Assembly: GCF_963576615.1 (NCBI RefSeq)
Contig: NC_088711.1
Span: forward strand, 58,570,248 to 58,634,247
Reading direction: 5' to 3'
Source of the DNA: Watersipora subatra
Lineage: Eukaryota; Bryozoa; Gymnolaemata; Cheilostomatida; Watersiporidae
DNA length: 64,000 nucleotides
Under the pieces are notes generated by a model. The model was not told where the DNA came from, searched no databases, and was given only the letters and a program-made list of their open reading frames with translations. The stretch's first letter is position 1; the number at the start of each line of letters is the position of its first letter. This document shows, one piece after another, positions 11,498 to 23,640 of this stretch. Position numbers and translations under genes: made by a program.

Positions 11498-12532
11498 GTG
11501 GCTGCGGACACCCTTTGGAAACCGTACAGTAGTAGCTATTTCTTACCTGGGAAGATTATGGGCCGACCTGCTCATTTCCTGATAGACAGTGGATGCACCT
11601 CCAACCTACTCAGCCGTCATGTCTTTGACCGGCTTCCCGCGGGGTTGAAGGCTCAGTTGGTAGAGAGAACAGACTATGGCACGATGGCTGAGGGGTCTCG
11701 CCTAAACTTTCATGGCATGTTGACCGTACCCGTTCGAGTCAGAAGTGTACAAATGACTGTATCACTTCTTGTATGCCCCCTAAAAGAAGATGCCATCATC
11801 GGGATGCCATTCTTGACATACCAATGCTGTGAGATGAATTTCCAAGAGTCCACATTGGTAGTGAATGGTCAGAAGCTGATCTGCACAGATCGGGACGGAC
11901 GACCCTTGGTGAGCAAGGTGCAGGTTGTCCGTACCATGACACTTCAACCTCGGTCGGAGATGGTGGTTACATGCCGCCTCACGACCCACACATACCAACC
12001 CTTAGGAATGGTAGAGGGATCAGGAGATCGGTACATCGTGGCTGCCAGCCTCCACCTACCTGATGAGAAGGGAACAGTTGCCCTGCGTTGTTTGAACCCG
12101 ACAGATTCCCCTGTACAGGTAGCGTCAGGAACTGTGATTGGCAGCTACACAGGAGTTGATGAAACTGAAATCGGCCAGCCCTGGACAGAGGGGGGGCCAA
12201 AGGAAGCGAGACCAAGCCAGGATACCCGGCCTGACCCAAAGGTGGCTCCTCACGTGAAAGAGCTGTATAGCCAAGCTATAGTGCACTGTAGGGGTGACTA
12301 CGACAGACAACAAGTAGTTAGGCTCCTTGATCAGTATGCCGATGTCTTCAGTAAAGGGGATGGAGATGTGGGTCGGACTACCTTGGTCCAACATGAGATA
12401 CCCACGATAACGGATGCTCAACCCATTCGGCAGACCCCATACAGGGTTGGCCCTGGGAAGGAAACGGAAATAGATCGGCAGGTCTCTGAGCTGGCCAAAC
12501 AAGGAATGATAGAGCAGGCATATGGAGATTAG
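11498..12532 (+). pseudogene. Gypsy pol, protease and start of RT
   Basis: The retropepsin motif LIDSGCTSNLLS lies at about 11580-11615 and a second conserved stretch, IIGMPFL, at about 11798. The end reaches the N-terminal RT linker (IPTITDAQPIRQTPYR and QVSELAKQGMIEQ). TAG at 11477-11479 separates it from the short piece linked to gag, and TAG at 12530-12532 separates it from the RT core. Both neighbours are in the same frame. The active-site Asp-Ser-Gly is intact. Confidence 0.9.
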
Positions 12533-12541
12533 AGCTCTCCT

Positions 12542-13291
12542 GTGGTCCTGGTCAGGAAAAATGATGGAACCTGGAGACTGTGCATTGATTATCGGAGGTT
12601 GAATGCGGTCACTAAACAGGACGCATATCTACTTCCTCGGATCGATGACCGTCTGGATGCTCTGTCAGGCATCAAGTTGTTCAGCACTCTCGATTTGATG
12701 AGCGGCTATTGGCAGGTACCCCTGTCACCGGGAGCGCAGGAGAAATCAGCCTTCATCACGAGAAGTGGGCTTTGGAGATGGAAAGTGCTGCCTTTCGGGC
12801 TGATGTCGGCCCCTGCCACGTTTCAGAGGCTTATGGAGCGAGTGCTGCAAGGGCTCCACTGGAAGACGCTCTTGTTGTATCTGGACGACATCATAGTCAT
12901 GTCAGCCGACCTCCAGAGTCACCTGTCTAGGCTGTCAGAAGTACTAGACAGGCTTCGACAAGCCGGCTTGAAACTAAAACCATCTAAATGTACCCTCATG
13001 CAGACAAAAGTGAAGTACCTCGGACATGTAGTGAGTTCAACTGGTGTAGCCACGGATCCGGAAAAAGTGGAAGCGATCCACAGGTGGTCGGAGCCAACCG
13101 ATGTAACTCAGCTGAGGGCTTTTCTCGGCACTACCGGTTACTACCACCGATACGTGCCCGACTACGCTGTGGTTGCCAAGCCCTTGACACTACTCACGGC
13201 AGAAGGGTCCACCTGGAAATGGGGTCAACCTGAACAAGAAGCTTTCAGTCACCTCAAGTGGCTCTTGACGCATGCCCCTGTACTAGGCTAG
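12542..13291 (+). pseudogene. Gypsy pol, reverse transcriptase core
   Basis: Classic Ty3/gypsy RT blocks appear in order: WRLCIDYRRLN, FSTLDLMSGYWQV, LPFGLMSAPATFQRLM, and the catalytic LLYLDDIIV (about 12873-12900). These are followed by the thumb segments KCTLMQTKVKYLGHVVS and LRAFLGTTGYYHRYV. It is bounded by in-frame TAG codons at both ends. The catalytic aspartates are unmutated. Confidence 0.93.
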
Positions 13292-13912
13292 CCAGATCCA
13301 ACCTTAGAGTACATACTTGACACAGATGCCAGCAACGTCGGAACTGGGGCCGTATTGTCCCAGGTCCAACAAGGACAGGAGCGAGTTATCGCCTATCACA
13401 GCAAGACGCTCTCCTCTGCGGAGAGGAACTACTGTGTCACGAGGCGAGAACTCCTGGCGTAGGTGTTAGCCGTGAAACATTTCCGGCCCTATTTGTACGG
13501 TCGAGAGTTTGTCATCAGGACCGACCATGCTTCCCTAGTCTGGCTGCACCGGAGGAAGGAACCTTCCTATCAGATAGCCCGGTTGTTGGAAAGCTTGTCG
13601 GAACACAGATACAAGATTGTGCACCGAAAGGGAGAGAAGCATGGAAATGCTGATGGCTTGAGTAGGCAACAGTGTGAAGACTGCAAGCAATGTGCCTCAA
13701 TAGATAGACGAGATGGTGGGCCTCCCTGCTCGGAGATCTGTAAAGAATTACAGAAGGGGACGATTCCATCAAGTCGAGTACCCACGGGAAATCTGGATGA
13801 GATTGAGTGGCCACTTCTGCCCCAACAACCCCAGAGATGGAGGAACCAAGCAGTGGGCGTCCCGGACCCAACAGCGGGCCTCGGAAAGACAAGGAGGCCG
13901 GCCCCAGGCTAA
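13292..13912 (+). pseudogene. Gypsy pol, RNase H
   Basis: The frame carries on past TAG 13289-13291 with [18 protein letters not shown] and the RELL segment, hits TAG at 13460-13462, then gives FVIRTDHASLVWL and GNADGLSR. DTDAS, RELL and TDH carry the RNase H acidic residues. After SRQQCEDC the sequence leaves family similarity, and the frame changes within 13807-13912 to that of the integrase. Confidence 0.88.
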
Positions 13913-14748
13913 TCCAGAAGGGCGACCCTAGTGTAAACAAGAAGGTCGACCAAGGCTTAGGTCAGCACCCCCCTATTATAGAAAAACGGCCCTCCGCACA
14001 GACGAAAGCTGGCGAAATTGTTGCACTACAAAAGAGAGCAGAGACGGCAATCGGTAAAATTTACCAGGCAGTGTTGACTGGTAGACCCATAGATGCCCAA
14101 GTTTTACAACTTGGTGACCCAGAGTTGAAGAGGCTAGCCAACATGTTTTCGCAGCTGCGGATTGATCTTGACGGGGTCTTGACAGCGACAATCCCAGGAA
14201 ATGGTAGAAGCAAAGCAGTCACCGTCTGCCCTTTACCTGTGCGGCAAGACCTAATCTGGGAGACACATAGACAGGCCCACAGTGGCGTAGATCAGACACT
14301 AAAAAGGGTCCAGTTGGACTGGTATTGGCCAGGAATGACCAGTGACGTACGTCGGACGGTAATGTCCTGTGAAGTGTGCCAACAGGCCAAACATGGCACT
14401 GGTGCAACAACCTCCAATAGACAGAGGCTCTACGCTAGTCGACCGTGGCAGAGATTGGCTGTAGACCTGGTCGGCCCCCTCCCCTTAACCACCCGAGGAA
14501 ACATCTGGGCTCTTGTGATGACCGACCACTTCACTAGGTGGTCGGTCGCTATCGCAATCCCAGATGCCACCGCGCCTACCGTGGCCAGTACGCTGGAGGA
14601 AAGGGTTTTCAGTTATTTCGGATTGCCAGAAATAATCTATACTGATCAGGGGCCCAGTTCGAATCCGACCTATTCCAGGAGCTGTGTCGACTTTGGGGAG
14701 TCGAGAAGTCAAGGACGACTCCATTCCGGCCTGAAGGTAGCGGTATAG
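13807..14748 (+). pseudogene. Gypsy pol, integrase N-terminal and core part
   Basis: An HHCC zinc-binding domain is at about 14270-14390 (HRQAHSGVDQTLKR, then CEVCQQAK). The catalytic core begins at AVDLVGPL and has the second Asp in YTDQG (about 14638-14652). A one-base loss at about 14650 moves the frame, so the rest of the core, including the catalytic Glu region, continues in the next frame up to 14826 and beyond. Confidence 0.9.
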
Positions 14749-14825
14749 TTGAACAGAATAACAGAATACTCGGAGACTCCCTGCGAGCCCTCCTTACTGG
14801 AAGAGGACAGGAGGAGTGGGATCTC

Positions 14826-16355
14826 GTGTTACCACATTTAATGAGAACACTGAGGGGGATTCCCCATTCAGCCACCAAAGAAACTCCAAATTACATGATG
14901 CTCGGTCGGGAGTTGCGCCTTCCTGACCAACTCCAACATGGGAGTTCGGTGGAATCTTTTCAGAGTGCGAATGAGTACGCTATTGCAATCCAAGATCGGC
15001 TCTTACAAGCCCATGAGATTCTCAGGCACAGGCAGTTAGAAATCGTGGCTGAAGACACCACTGAACCACCACTGTTCAAGGCTGGCGACCTGGTCTTGAT
15101 GACCCGCAGACGTCGACGGAAGGGGGAGAACTCCAAGTTGTCGGTCAAGAGAGTTGGGCCTTACCGGGTAATCCAAAGCTTTCCAAATCATACGTACACA
15201 ATCGAACGCCGGGGACAGCGTTCTGTACAGTCTGAACACCGGTTGAGAGCTTACAAACCCTGCAGCAACTATCATGGAAAAGCCCCAGTCTTGCTTGAGC
15301 CTAGTAGAAGGCCTAACATGCGTGGAGTAAGGAAAAACAATGGAAAAACTCAGGCAGAGCCCGTCTTAGAAGCTGAAGATGCAGAAAAGGCAAATAGGAA
15401 AGACAACTCCAAAGGTGGCGATGGGACAACTCCTAAGGAAGCTTTTGACAACCCAGAGGACCAGCCTTCCAGTGGACAATGCCGAGATACAGAAAACTGC
15501 ACTCCAGCAAGTGTGGAGGCAAGAGAGCCAGCTGTCCACCGACAGCCAGACAATGTTAGCAGGCCTCAGAGGAGTAGGAATTTGCCTCTGCACCTGCGGG
15601 AGTATGAGTTGAACAGTATCCAATTAAACGATTCGGGAGCGATTACGTCATTGGCAGCGGCTAATTTAAAATGTGCTGCTATGCCCCAGTCATTCAGTCA
15701 ACACCAGCCTTCCTGTCAAGAGGTTTATACAAGCGGTGCCAATATCATGAATGTCACTTCGGAAACGGTTAAGAAATCGCCTCTTCCTACTAACGTATTA
15801 CCGATGCTTCCAAATAAAGGCGACCCTGTAGAACTAATTATAGAGGAAGAACTAGAAGGATACCTGGACGATTTCGAAACAATTACAACCAAGGCCAAGA
15901 AAGCCCGAGTCGCCCCTGCTACTTTAAGATGGGTGGACGACCATACGGAACAGATAATAAGAAAACATACCGACCAGAAAGGAATGGCCTGTCCGATATG
16001 TCAATACAGCTGTACGACCCCTAAACGGAGAAAGATCCATATTCGACAGCATTTTACTTGATATTACTGCCAGTGTGGGCGAAATTCTACCTCCCGAGAC
16101 ATGATGTCCAAGCATCAAAAACGGTTGAGGGAGATGGACGCGGCCAAGGAACACGGAAGTAAGGAGGGCCTCCTCTATGAGGTCGACGCAGACAATTACT
16201 ACACGTGGGCCGAGTACGTCGCTCTAGACGACCGGAATCCCTTCCCAAAGCCGGAGCCTTACAATCAGTACTCCCGGACGGCTAATAACGATCGGAAGGA
16301 GGCTCCGACCCACTCTGCTAAGAAAAGAAGGGCGCCTGCACCCGAGGCCAGTTGA
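14826..16355 (+). pseudogene. Gypsy pol C-terminal region with C2H2-like zinc fingers
   Basis: The first part finishes the integrase (LPHLMRTLRG, TPNYMMLGRELRLP) and its C-terminal domain (DLVLMTRRRRRKG, VGPYRVIQ). No chromodomain is visible. Instead comes a polar linker of about 200 residues, then a C-x2-C-x12-H-x3-H finger, CPICQYSCTTP...HIRQH, at about 15988-16055. TGA stops the frame at 16059-16061. The same frame then continues with YYCQCGRNSTS...SKHQKR, a second finger-like segment, and an acidic tail to 16355. The extension may be a DNA- or RNA-binding tail specific to this lineage. Confidence 0.8.
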
Positions 16356-16749
16356 TCTCCGTCACCCCCGGTAGCGGTGAGAAGCAAAATAGTTCGACCC
16401 ACCACGACCTCCAGGTGCTTGCCGGCGCTACCCTCCGACCCCTCGCCTCAGACCTCCGTTTGGACTGTTAATGTACATCAGGAGAGGTGAGAAATTTCGA
16501 TTCCAAGGAAGACGATGTCGGCTGCTGACCGGTTGAGGTTAGGAGCTCGGCAATTGCGTAAGAGGGCCGCATACTTAGAAAAGCTGGCCGATCAGCAAGA
16601 GGCCAGACCGTAGCTACGACGGTAACAAGTAGTTGGAACTCATTTCCTTCGCTATATTATCACCATTACTATCCTTTTTATTATTATTTTTACTATTATT
16701 TTTATATATATGTATATATAGACGGATAGCCGTCTATAGGGGCGGCGTA
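16356..16749 (+). other. Gypsy 3' untranslated region and purine tract
   Basis: No reading frame of note. It contains T/A-rich sequence at 16660-16715, a short hairpin (GACGGATAGCCGTC, 16721-16734) and ATAGGGGCGGCG just before the 3' LTR, where the polypurine primer of the family is expected. The purine tract is short and weak. Confidence 0.5.
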
Positions 16750-17261
16750 TGTGGCAGATTTGTTACTCCTCATATTATCTAGCTCATTTCAAGTGCATGC
16801 TTACTTATATTATTAGTCAACCCCGCGTCATTAACCCTTATATGGTCGTTATTACTATATATAGTCATTATGCCCTTATATGGGCGAGCTGATACCTATA
16901 TAAAGGAAGGCATAGCTTGCAGTGGGGGCAGTTGTTTGTAATATAGTCAATACAATTATACACACATACACTCTCTCTTCATTTCTTGCTTGAGCAGTCA
17001 GCAGAAGAATTAATGCCGGATAGATGACCAGTATAGGCATCATCGATCAGCTAGTTGACTACGGGGTCAGCAGCTAAAGGTGCCCTGACTGGGTCGACCT
17101 AAATAGAGAAGAGAGGTCGACCTAAGCTAATCAGACGACGGACCTTAGGGTTGACGTGGTCTTCTATAATCACATACAGTTATAGGCACGGCAAGCTAAT
17201 GTAAGCCGACCTGTCGGGTCGCCATTAGGTACACTGGTAGACCAAGACAAAAACCAGTACA
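16750..17261 (+). repeat. 3' LTR of the gypsy element
   Basis: 512 bp, same ends as the 5' LTR, followed at once by GTTG of the target duplication and by the interrupted non-LTR RT sequence. It differs from the 5' LTR at about ten positions. Confidence 0.97.
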
Positions 17262-17853
17262 GTTGGTTACTGATGCACCAGCATTGGATGACTTCCAAAT
17301 CTGCATTTATCTGAGGTAATATGTTGTTAAGGTTACTTGATTCTAGAAAAAGAGTGGTGTCATCTGCATAAAGAATAGGTTGTAAGCGTTTTAATGATTT
17401 GCAAAGATCGTTTATCTGAATCAGAAACAGTGTTGGGCACAAAATTGAACTTTGTGGAACCCCCCCAGGTTACGCGCTTTTCAGAAGGAAGTACACTACT
17501 AACTTTTGTTTGTTGAAATATGTCGTGTAAATAGCTTTTAACCCAATAATTAATACTTTGACAACTGAAATTTAATTTAGTTAGTTTTCATAAAAGTATA
17601 TCATGGTTAACAGAGTCAAATGCTTTGCTGAAATCAATAAAAATTCCTAAAACACTGTTTCCTTTATTAAAAGCCTCAAATGATTTATTTGTAAAAGCTG
17701 ACAAAGCGTCAGAAGTCCCACATTTTGCTCTAAAACCAAATTGATAGTTATTCAACAAGCTATTTAGTTCAAGATAGTTTATTATTTGATCATTTACTAG
17801 CCTCTCTAATATTTTGCTAAAAATAGGTAAAATAGATATAGGTCGATAATTTG
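17262..17853 (-). pseudogene. Non-LTR retrotransposon RT remnant, N-terminal half
   Basis: On the minus strand the frame reads NYRPISILPIFSKILERL, then YQFGFRAKCGTSDAL, GIFIDFSKAFDSVNHDILL, and the catalytic ILYADDTTLF (about 17365-17395). These are standard blocks of Jockey/CR1-type RT. Stops and at least one shift are present. The frame ends at the gypsy insertion and resumes at 9770. The N-terminal endonuclease is not in the window. Confidence 0.9.
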
Positions 17854-18287
17854 AACATAAAAAACGTATCTCAAAGATACGCGTAACCTTTGAGATACGA
17901 GCCCGTTCTCGATGGCCACTATATAGGGAGTTGTATAGATTGAGACTGTAAAATTACAAAAAGAACATACGTTTAACAAAAGCATCAGTATGCCAAGCCA
18001 ATAATTCAAAGCTTTGTTTCTGGGAGTTAAAGATGTGCATTGATCAATTGATTTTCCTCACTTTCTACAAGTGAGAAGTGAACACAACTTTTAATCATGA
18101 ATTTAATTTACTAACTAAAACTGCCAGAAAAACTTTGAAGCAATATAGCTAGGTGAAACAATAAAAAAGTAATAAAACAATGATTGGTAATGGCAAAAAA
18201 AATTATAATTTTGTTAATTAGTATACATGTTCATGAATACTAAAATTATTATCTTTAGTTTAGTATACACATGTATGTAGATATATA
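17854..18287. other. Spacer with a short palindrome
   Basis: No gene. Holds a snap-back palindrome at 17865-17899 (CGTATCTCAAAG and its complement). Confidence 0.5.
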
Positions 18288-19521
18288 CCATAAAACCTCT
18301 AATTGAACGCGATGGTGCTCTATTTTTCAACTCTTTATATATAGAGGCGGTCAATTGAAGATAGCATTCACATAGAGGCTGGCATTCAAATATAGAGGCT
18401 GGCATTGTATTTTTCAAATGGCTCGTTAGAATCTTAGGAAAATAAATTTAGCCCTTTTACGGGCAAAGCTAATGTCGCCTATATTTCGCCCTCTCCTTCT
18501 GGTTGAGTGATATTAAACCTTTTGAATGCAATAAATCTGCTAAAATACTTTCAGCTTGTCAATGATCTCTAAATAAATATGCATCGAGAAATATCTCTCC
18601 AGTTGATATCTATTGCTTGCAATCAACCTCCAATGATATTATAGCCTGTGGCCTGCTTTGCAATTTGTTAGAACTTTCAATTTTTATTTCAGTCTAAATT
18701 TGATGACATATTTTTATTTTATATGTTTATTTAACAATGTTGCATAAAAGCTCATTGCACTTAATATTTATAAGTTATATAATAGTAATCTATCAAATGC
18801 TACATATATATATTCATGAACGAATGACATAAACTAACCATACTGATATTACATGCAGAAACAAAAATTGTTGTTTTTAAAACAAAAGTATTAGCATCGT
18901 TTGCTCGGATAACTGCGTTCTGATTGTTACTTTCGATAGAATGAAGATCTTCTGACCTCAGCTCTTCTGACGCTGAACTAGACGATATTAGTTACCAAGT
19001 TATTAGTGACCAAACAGTTTTGTGGCAGAGCAAAACTTTTACGCATTGCACAAATGCAATGCGTAAAGGTTTTGCTCGTTACGAGTAACCTTTGGTTTAA
19101 AACTAGTCGTTCATCTACTATCATAAATGTAAATGTAAACCGGTCTTTATATACATGTACTTTGAAGTATTAAAACCGCTTTAAACAAAAAACTACTGCT
19201 GGCTTAAGACAGTTATTAATTATTTCTATGGTGCTGCTTTCAAAGTTTTAACGAAATAAAAGCGAAAAGCTTTGGATTTGGACAACGAGAGAATTAATTG
19301 TTATTGATGTAAACAATTCATTATTAATACAATTTTGTAGATACTTTTTTACAAATCAATTGATATTGGTTCATGAAGATCAAAGATTGTTAGAGTGGGG
19401 GTCAAATGGAGGTGGTGTTCAATTAGAGAGTGGCGCTTTATTTTTCAATCTTTCTCTTAAAGTAGCGGTCAAATAGAAATGGCATTCAAATTAGGGTGGC
19501 GTTCAATTAGAGGTTTTTCGG
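18288..19521. mobile_element. TIR element, mariner-like ends, TA duplication
   Basis: Ends are CCATAAAACCTCTAATTG and the complement of CCGAAAAACCTCTAATTG, each flanked by TA. The 1.23-kb interior has no transposase; it holds a block shared with 8690-9100 and a 50-bp hairpin at 19028-19077. Subterminal copies of the end motif (ATTCAAATAGAGG type) recur near both ends. A non-autonomous family copy. Confidence 0.75.
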
Positions 19522-20336
19522 TACATGTATTTATTATTCTACAACAAATACATTGATTATTTGTTTTAAAAGGGCAAGAAGAAAACTAACAAGAAAAAAT
19601 AATGATGCTAAACATGTCACAGACCATCAACTGGTTGACAGCAATTAGACTCCAGAGGGTTTCTGCATCAGGCTTCATGCTCGCTAAACTTAACCTATTA
19701 TTACTATAACCATCTGACTAATAATCCAATAAGAATTTGAGTAGTTGTCACTTAAAAGTAATTTAACAAAACCTGAGACCCCCATGATCTAGAGCATATG
19801 TTCTACCCGCTCGCTCGTCCCTACTGATGTACAATTATCCTTTGATAGTGTGAAAGATGCATCTTATTTTGTAACGGCTGACTTTTACTATTATAATTTC
19901 TATCATTTTGTTGCTATCAACAGCTACTTGTTAAATTCTGTGGTGATACATTCTGATTTTGATACATTCTGAAGTCATTTTTGATGCATTCTGAAGTGAT
20001 TTTCGCTACATTCTGCGGTGATTTTTGCTACACTCTGCAGTGATTTTTGCTACATTCTGCAGGGATTTTTGTTACATTCTGCGGTTGTTTTTTGACTATT
20101 TTACGGAGTGTTATGATAAAAATAATTGCAGATATATTGCTGTACTACACTTTTGCTATTAGGATTTCACTCTGTATAACCCACAAATCAATTAATATGG
20201 TATTTATAAAAACAGGCTCTTATTGGCACTTTAGTGATGCACAAATGGAAGTGTAGAAGTAGTGATATAGGACACAGACCGGGTGAAGATGAAATTGCGT
20301 ACCTTCCTTCAACTGCGACTAGGAAAGTACAGACGA
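19522..20336. other. Intergenic stretch with a short degenerate repeat
   Basis: No gene recognised. At about 19945-20090 a 27-base phrase based on GATTTTTGCTACATTCTGC is repeated about six times with variation. Confidence 0.6.
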
Positions 20337-21042
20337 CCGTAAATCCTCATGTATAAGCCGTACTCATGAACCTAAAATTGTGTCTAAAAATTTTGGGTAC
20401 GGCTCACACATCAATCTAAAACTAATATCAGTAAATTTCTCACTACATTCAGAGATAATTACCTTTTAAAATGAGCAAATGCTAAAAATAATGTATTCAA
20501 CAACAAGAAATATTCTAGGAAACATCCAATTCTTGTACTGACATAATATGAGGTCATTAGTCATGGTCACTGTTATGTGACATCTCCAGCACTTGATTCT
20601 ATTTGTAGGGTTGCTTTCCGTTAATATGAAAATTCAGGGCCATTTCGGTTGGAAGTTTCCAAAACAAAATTTATATTTTTAAATTTAAGTGCGACATCGT
20701 AATTTGTCTTTCTTTATGATATATTTGACAGAATGTGCTCGCTGATTTAGTACTTGTTAATTGTAATTTGCTGAAGGCATAACTCAGTCCCTCCGCAAAA
20801 GTAAAAACGTTCATTGGTCGACTGCCACCTTATCAGCCAATGCGTGTATGTGTGTGTGACGACAGACAGAGACAGTCAACTTGGCGAATGATTTACGTGG
20901 CTAGGTTAGAATAAATGTGTTAAGTAAATGGAAAAAAGATAAGTTCTGCTTATGCATGCTGTAAACCTGTAACTCAAAAAACCACCTTCAAAGTTGGGGT
21001 ATAGCCTATACATGATGGCGGCTGATACACAAGGATTTATGG
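20337..21042. mobile_element. TIR element with CCRTAAATCCT ends
   Basis: Left end CCGTAAATCCTCATGTATAA, right end the complement of CCATAAATCCTTGTGTATCA. TA follows the right end; the left flank is GA, so the duplication is not perfect. No coding capacity seen. A related end (CATGAGGACTTACGGTA) occurs at about 9308. Confidence 0.7.
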
Positions 21043-23413
21043 TAACTAATTTGTTTTTTAATGTTCATCTTCAGCCTCTGCAATAGAAATGCTTCACCGT
21101 TTTAGAAATCAGAGTAGAAGTAGAGCAAAATATTTGCAGATATTTTACATCAAATGTTAGGAGATAGGTATGTTCCAGCAATACTGAGTGAAGGCTTCAC
21201 TGTACTAGTGAATATAGAGTTATTTTTGCAGTGTTATTACATTTTGACATTCAGGCAATAAAGACTGGCGTGGAGCAAGCTATGGCTGATGAAATAATAG
21301 TTTGATATGTCAAGGACGAACAAGTGACAAATGCACAAAAGTGAAAGGGAATACAACTCTAAAATACTTTACAAGAAGGAAAACACTCAACACATGAGTA
21401 GTTACACTAAACCTTTCATTAAACTTAAACAAAAACTATTCAGGTTGTTTACTTAAGTAGTTTCAAACTGCCATAGAACCACACTTGTACTAGCCATATA
21501 TAGAGCAACCTTCAATATACTTACACACAACTACAAACTCCTTTCAATAAACCAAATCAAAAAGAGTAGCTGCGTGAAAAAAGGTATAATTCTGTAACCT
21601 TTCCCATCAGGTAAAAAATACTCACAATTGTAGGCAACACAGCTGCTGGGCACGCAATAGCTCATCAATATCTTAGAGTTGTCTTCTCGTTCTTTCTGTA
21701 GACTCATAGTTGAGGAGTGACCCGACTCCTGTAGCCAGGAGTAGTAGGACTATCAGGAATAGTCATACAAGAAACAACTCAGACTGAGGTAGACTGAGTT
21801 TGAAACAATCATATAATCAACAATTAAATAGAGTATAGCTGATGTGTGTTAGATACAGCAATAACAAAGTTTATGTTTATATTAGCAGAGTGCTGTAAAA
21901 GCTGAGCGGTAAACAGGTTTGGTCCTTTTAAACTAATTATAACAAAATAATGTGTAAGATGCTACAATTTTCTTTGAAAAATTTTGCTGCATAAATATGT
22001 CTTATTTAAACTTTAAGCCTTAAACTGCTTAAAGTCAAGAAGACCATTCAAGTAAATAAAAATAATAATTAAATAAAAATAATCTAATAAAAAGAATTAT
22101 TTTAATGAGCCTTATCCTCCGAATAAACATAAGAAGAGCTAACCGATTAGAAACCAAAAAGCTCACATCTGCCTTTAGATCCCGCATGTATAACTACATT
22201 CAGCCATATTTGACGGTTCCTCAAAAGCTACAAAAAGTTACTCAAAAGCTTATGCTGGTTCTATGCGATTAGCCAGTATTTAATTTACACTGAGAATTAA
22301 AAAATATCTTTGTTCTAGAAATCCCGTCCACGCTTGCCTCAAGCATACTTCAAGCTACTAAATGTGAAAAGAGTCCAGGAACACTCCAAAAGATTATTTA
22401 ATGCATAAATGACTGCACAGAAATAAATGCACAAAAATAACTAGCTGCAGCTAATGTACAGTCAAGTACTATTCTCATACCAACTTGTTGAGCACAATAA
22501 TTATGAATACAACAAAATATTAAAAATTACAGTATGATAGCAAGTAGAAGTACTGTGCATCATCTGAAATGTCACAAGAAACAATATAACACAGTATAAT
22601 AAAATAAAACAGCATAGGCAACTGACCTGTCATCTCTAGTAAATAATCCTATGGCGATTGACAATAACAAATTGACAAGTTGACAATTTAATAATTGACA
22701 GTGGTAATTTAAATCAGCCTGCTTTCTACAGAAGCTAGAGAAACGTAATGTTATGAGTTAATCACAGCTTTAGCTCATGACTCAACGCCGGCTACTATCA
22801 TTGGTCAGCACTGATTAGACCATCCTGACTCTGCATGAGCTCCAGGAACGCTAAAGCGCAACCACACTCACTAATAGACTTTTCCTACGCTATGCAATAT
22901 ATGGTATAAACTTTTTATTAGTATCATCGCTGAAAGCAGCATGTAGAAGATAACTCCGAATTTATGAACAAGCTTTGGACCAAATAAAGCTTATTGAATG
23001 CCCGCTTACGATACATTATTTTTGTCTAGAGTATGTCTCTATAGTGTATGCCTCTATGGTGTGCGTACAAAATCTAAAAGCATTATCAGCTATTAGCTAT
23101 CAGCTAGCATGAAACAAAAGAGCACAAGTCAGAGACACTCATGTACACATGACAACTAGATAGGAAAAATGCGCAATCGTCAACAGATGTGCTTTTATCT
23201 CGCATTCGCACACTAGCTAATCGTCGACGTTGATATTGTAATTCATAAGTCTGTATTTAGCCAAAAAAATTAGCCAAAAAGTTAGCCGAAAGAATGACAG
23301 TCCTTTTTGAAGCCTCCATACCAAAGGTGATGCTGGGTCAAAGGTCTTCTGGAGGTCACTAACTGAGCTGCTAATCAAATCATTCTCTAAAATAATACGC
23401 TGTACAACCAGCA
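21043..23413. other. Intergenic stretch, nothing recognised
   Basis: AT-rich DNA without an exon, RNA gene or repeat I can support. Confidence 0.5.
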
Positions 23414-23640
23414 ATGTTAAATCAAAAATTGAAGCGGCACAATACAGACCTCGTCGTCATTCCCTGCAGCATGACCAGTATTCTGCAACCAATAGATGTC
23501 ATTATGAATAAGCCATTCAAAGCAGCATTAAAGCAGAAATGGGCTGAATGGATGATTAAGTGTGAGCATACTTTCACCAATGGCAGCAACATGAGGAAAA
23601 TTAACATGCCTACGATCTGCCAATGGTAACTTCGATATTA
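23414..23640 (+). pseudogene. pogo/Tigger-like DDE transposase fragment
   Basis: The frame reads LKRHNTDLVVIPCSMTSILQ, then PIDVIMNKPFKAALKQKWAE and MPTICQW. The block 'vIPgg.TS.LQPlDv..NkpFK' is characteristic of the C-terminal part of pogo/Tigger DDE domains (Pfam DDE_1). Only this end survives; the catalytic Asp residues and the helix-turn-helix are missing. Upstream sequence (about 23330-23410) looks like a shifted continuation. Confidence 0.65.

Larger units (their letters stand above)
9771..17261 (+). mobile_element. Ty3/gypsy LTR retrotransposon, complete but mutated
   Basis: The element has 512-bp LTRs at both ends (9771-10282 and 16750-17261), TG...CA termini and a 4-bp target duplication GTTG (9767-9770 and 17262-17265). 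The order is LTR, primer site, gag with a zinc knuckle, protease, RT, RNase H, integrase, a long C-terminal extension with zinc-finger-like motifs, LTR. Protease-RT-RNase H-integrase order fixes Ty3/gypsy over Ty1/copia. Stops and at least two shifts break gag and pol, so this copy cannot move by itself. LTRs differ at about 10 of 512 positions, so it is not very recent. It sits in antisense orientation inside a non-LTR RT gene. Confidence 0.95.

Noticed and set aside
13515-13940. 141-aa minus-strand frame within the gypsy element
   Set aside because: A shadow of the plus-strand RNase H frame; no family match.
10311-16355. Possible retrovirus with an envelope gene
   Set aside because: No signal peptide, transmembrane or envelope-like frame lies between integrase and the 3' LTR; the extra region is a zinc-finger tail.
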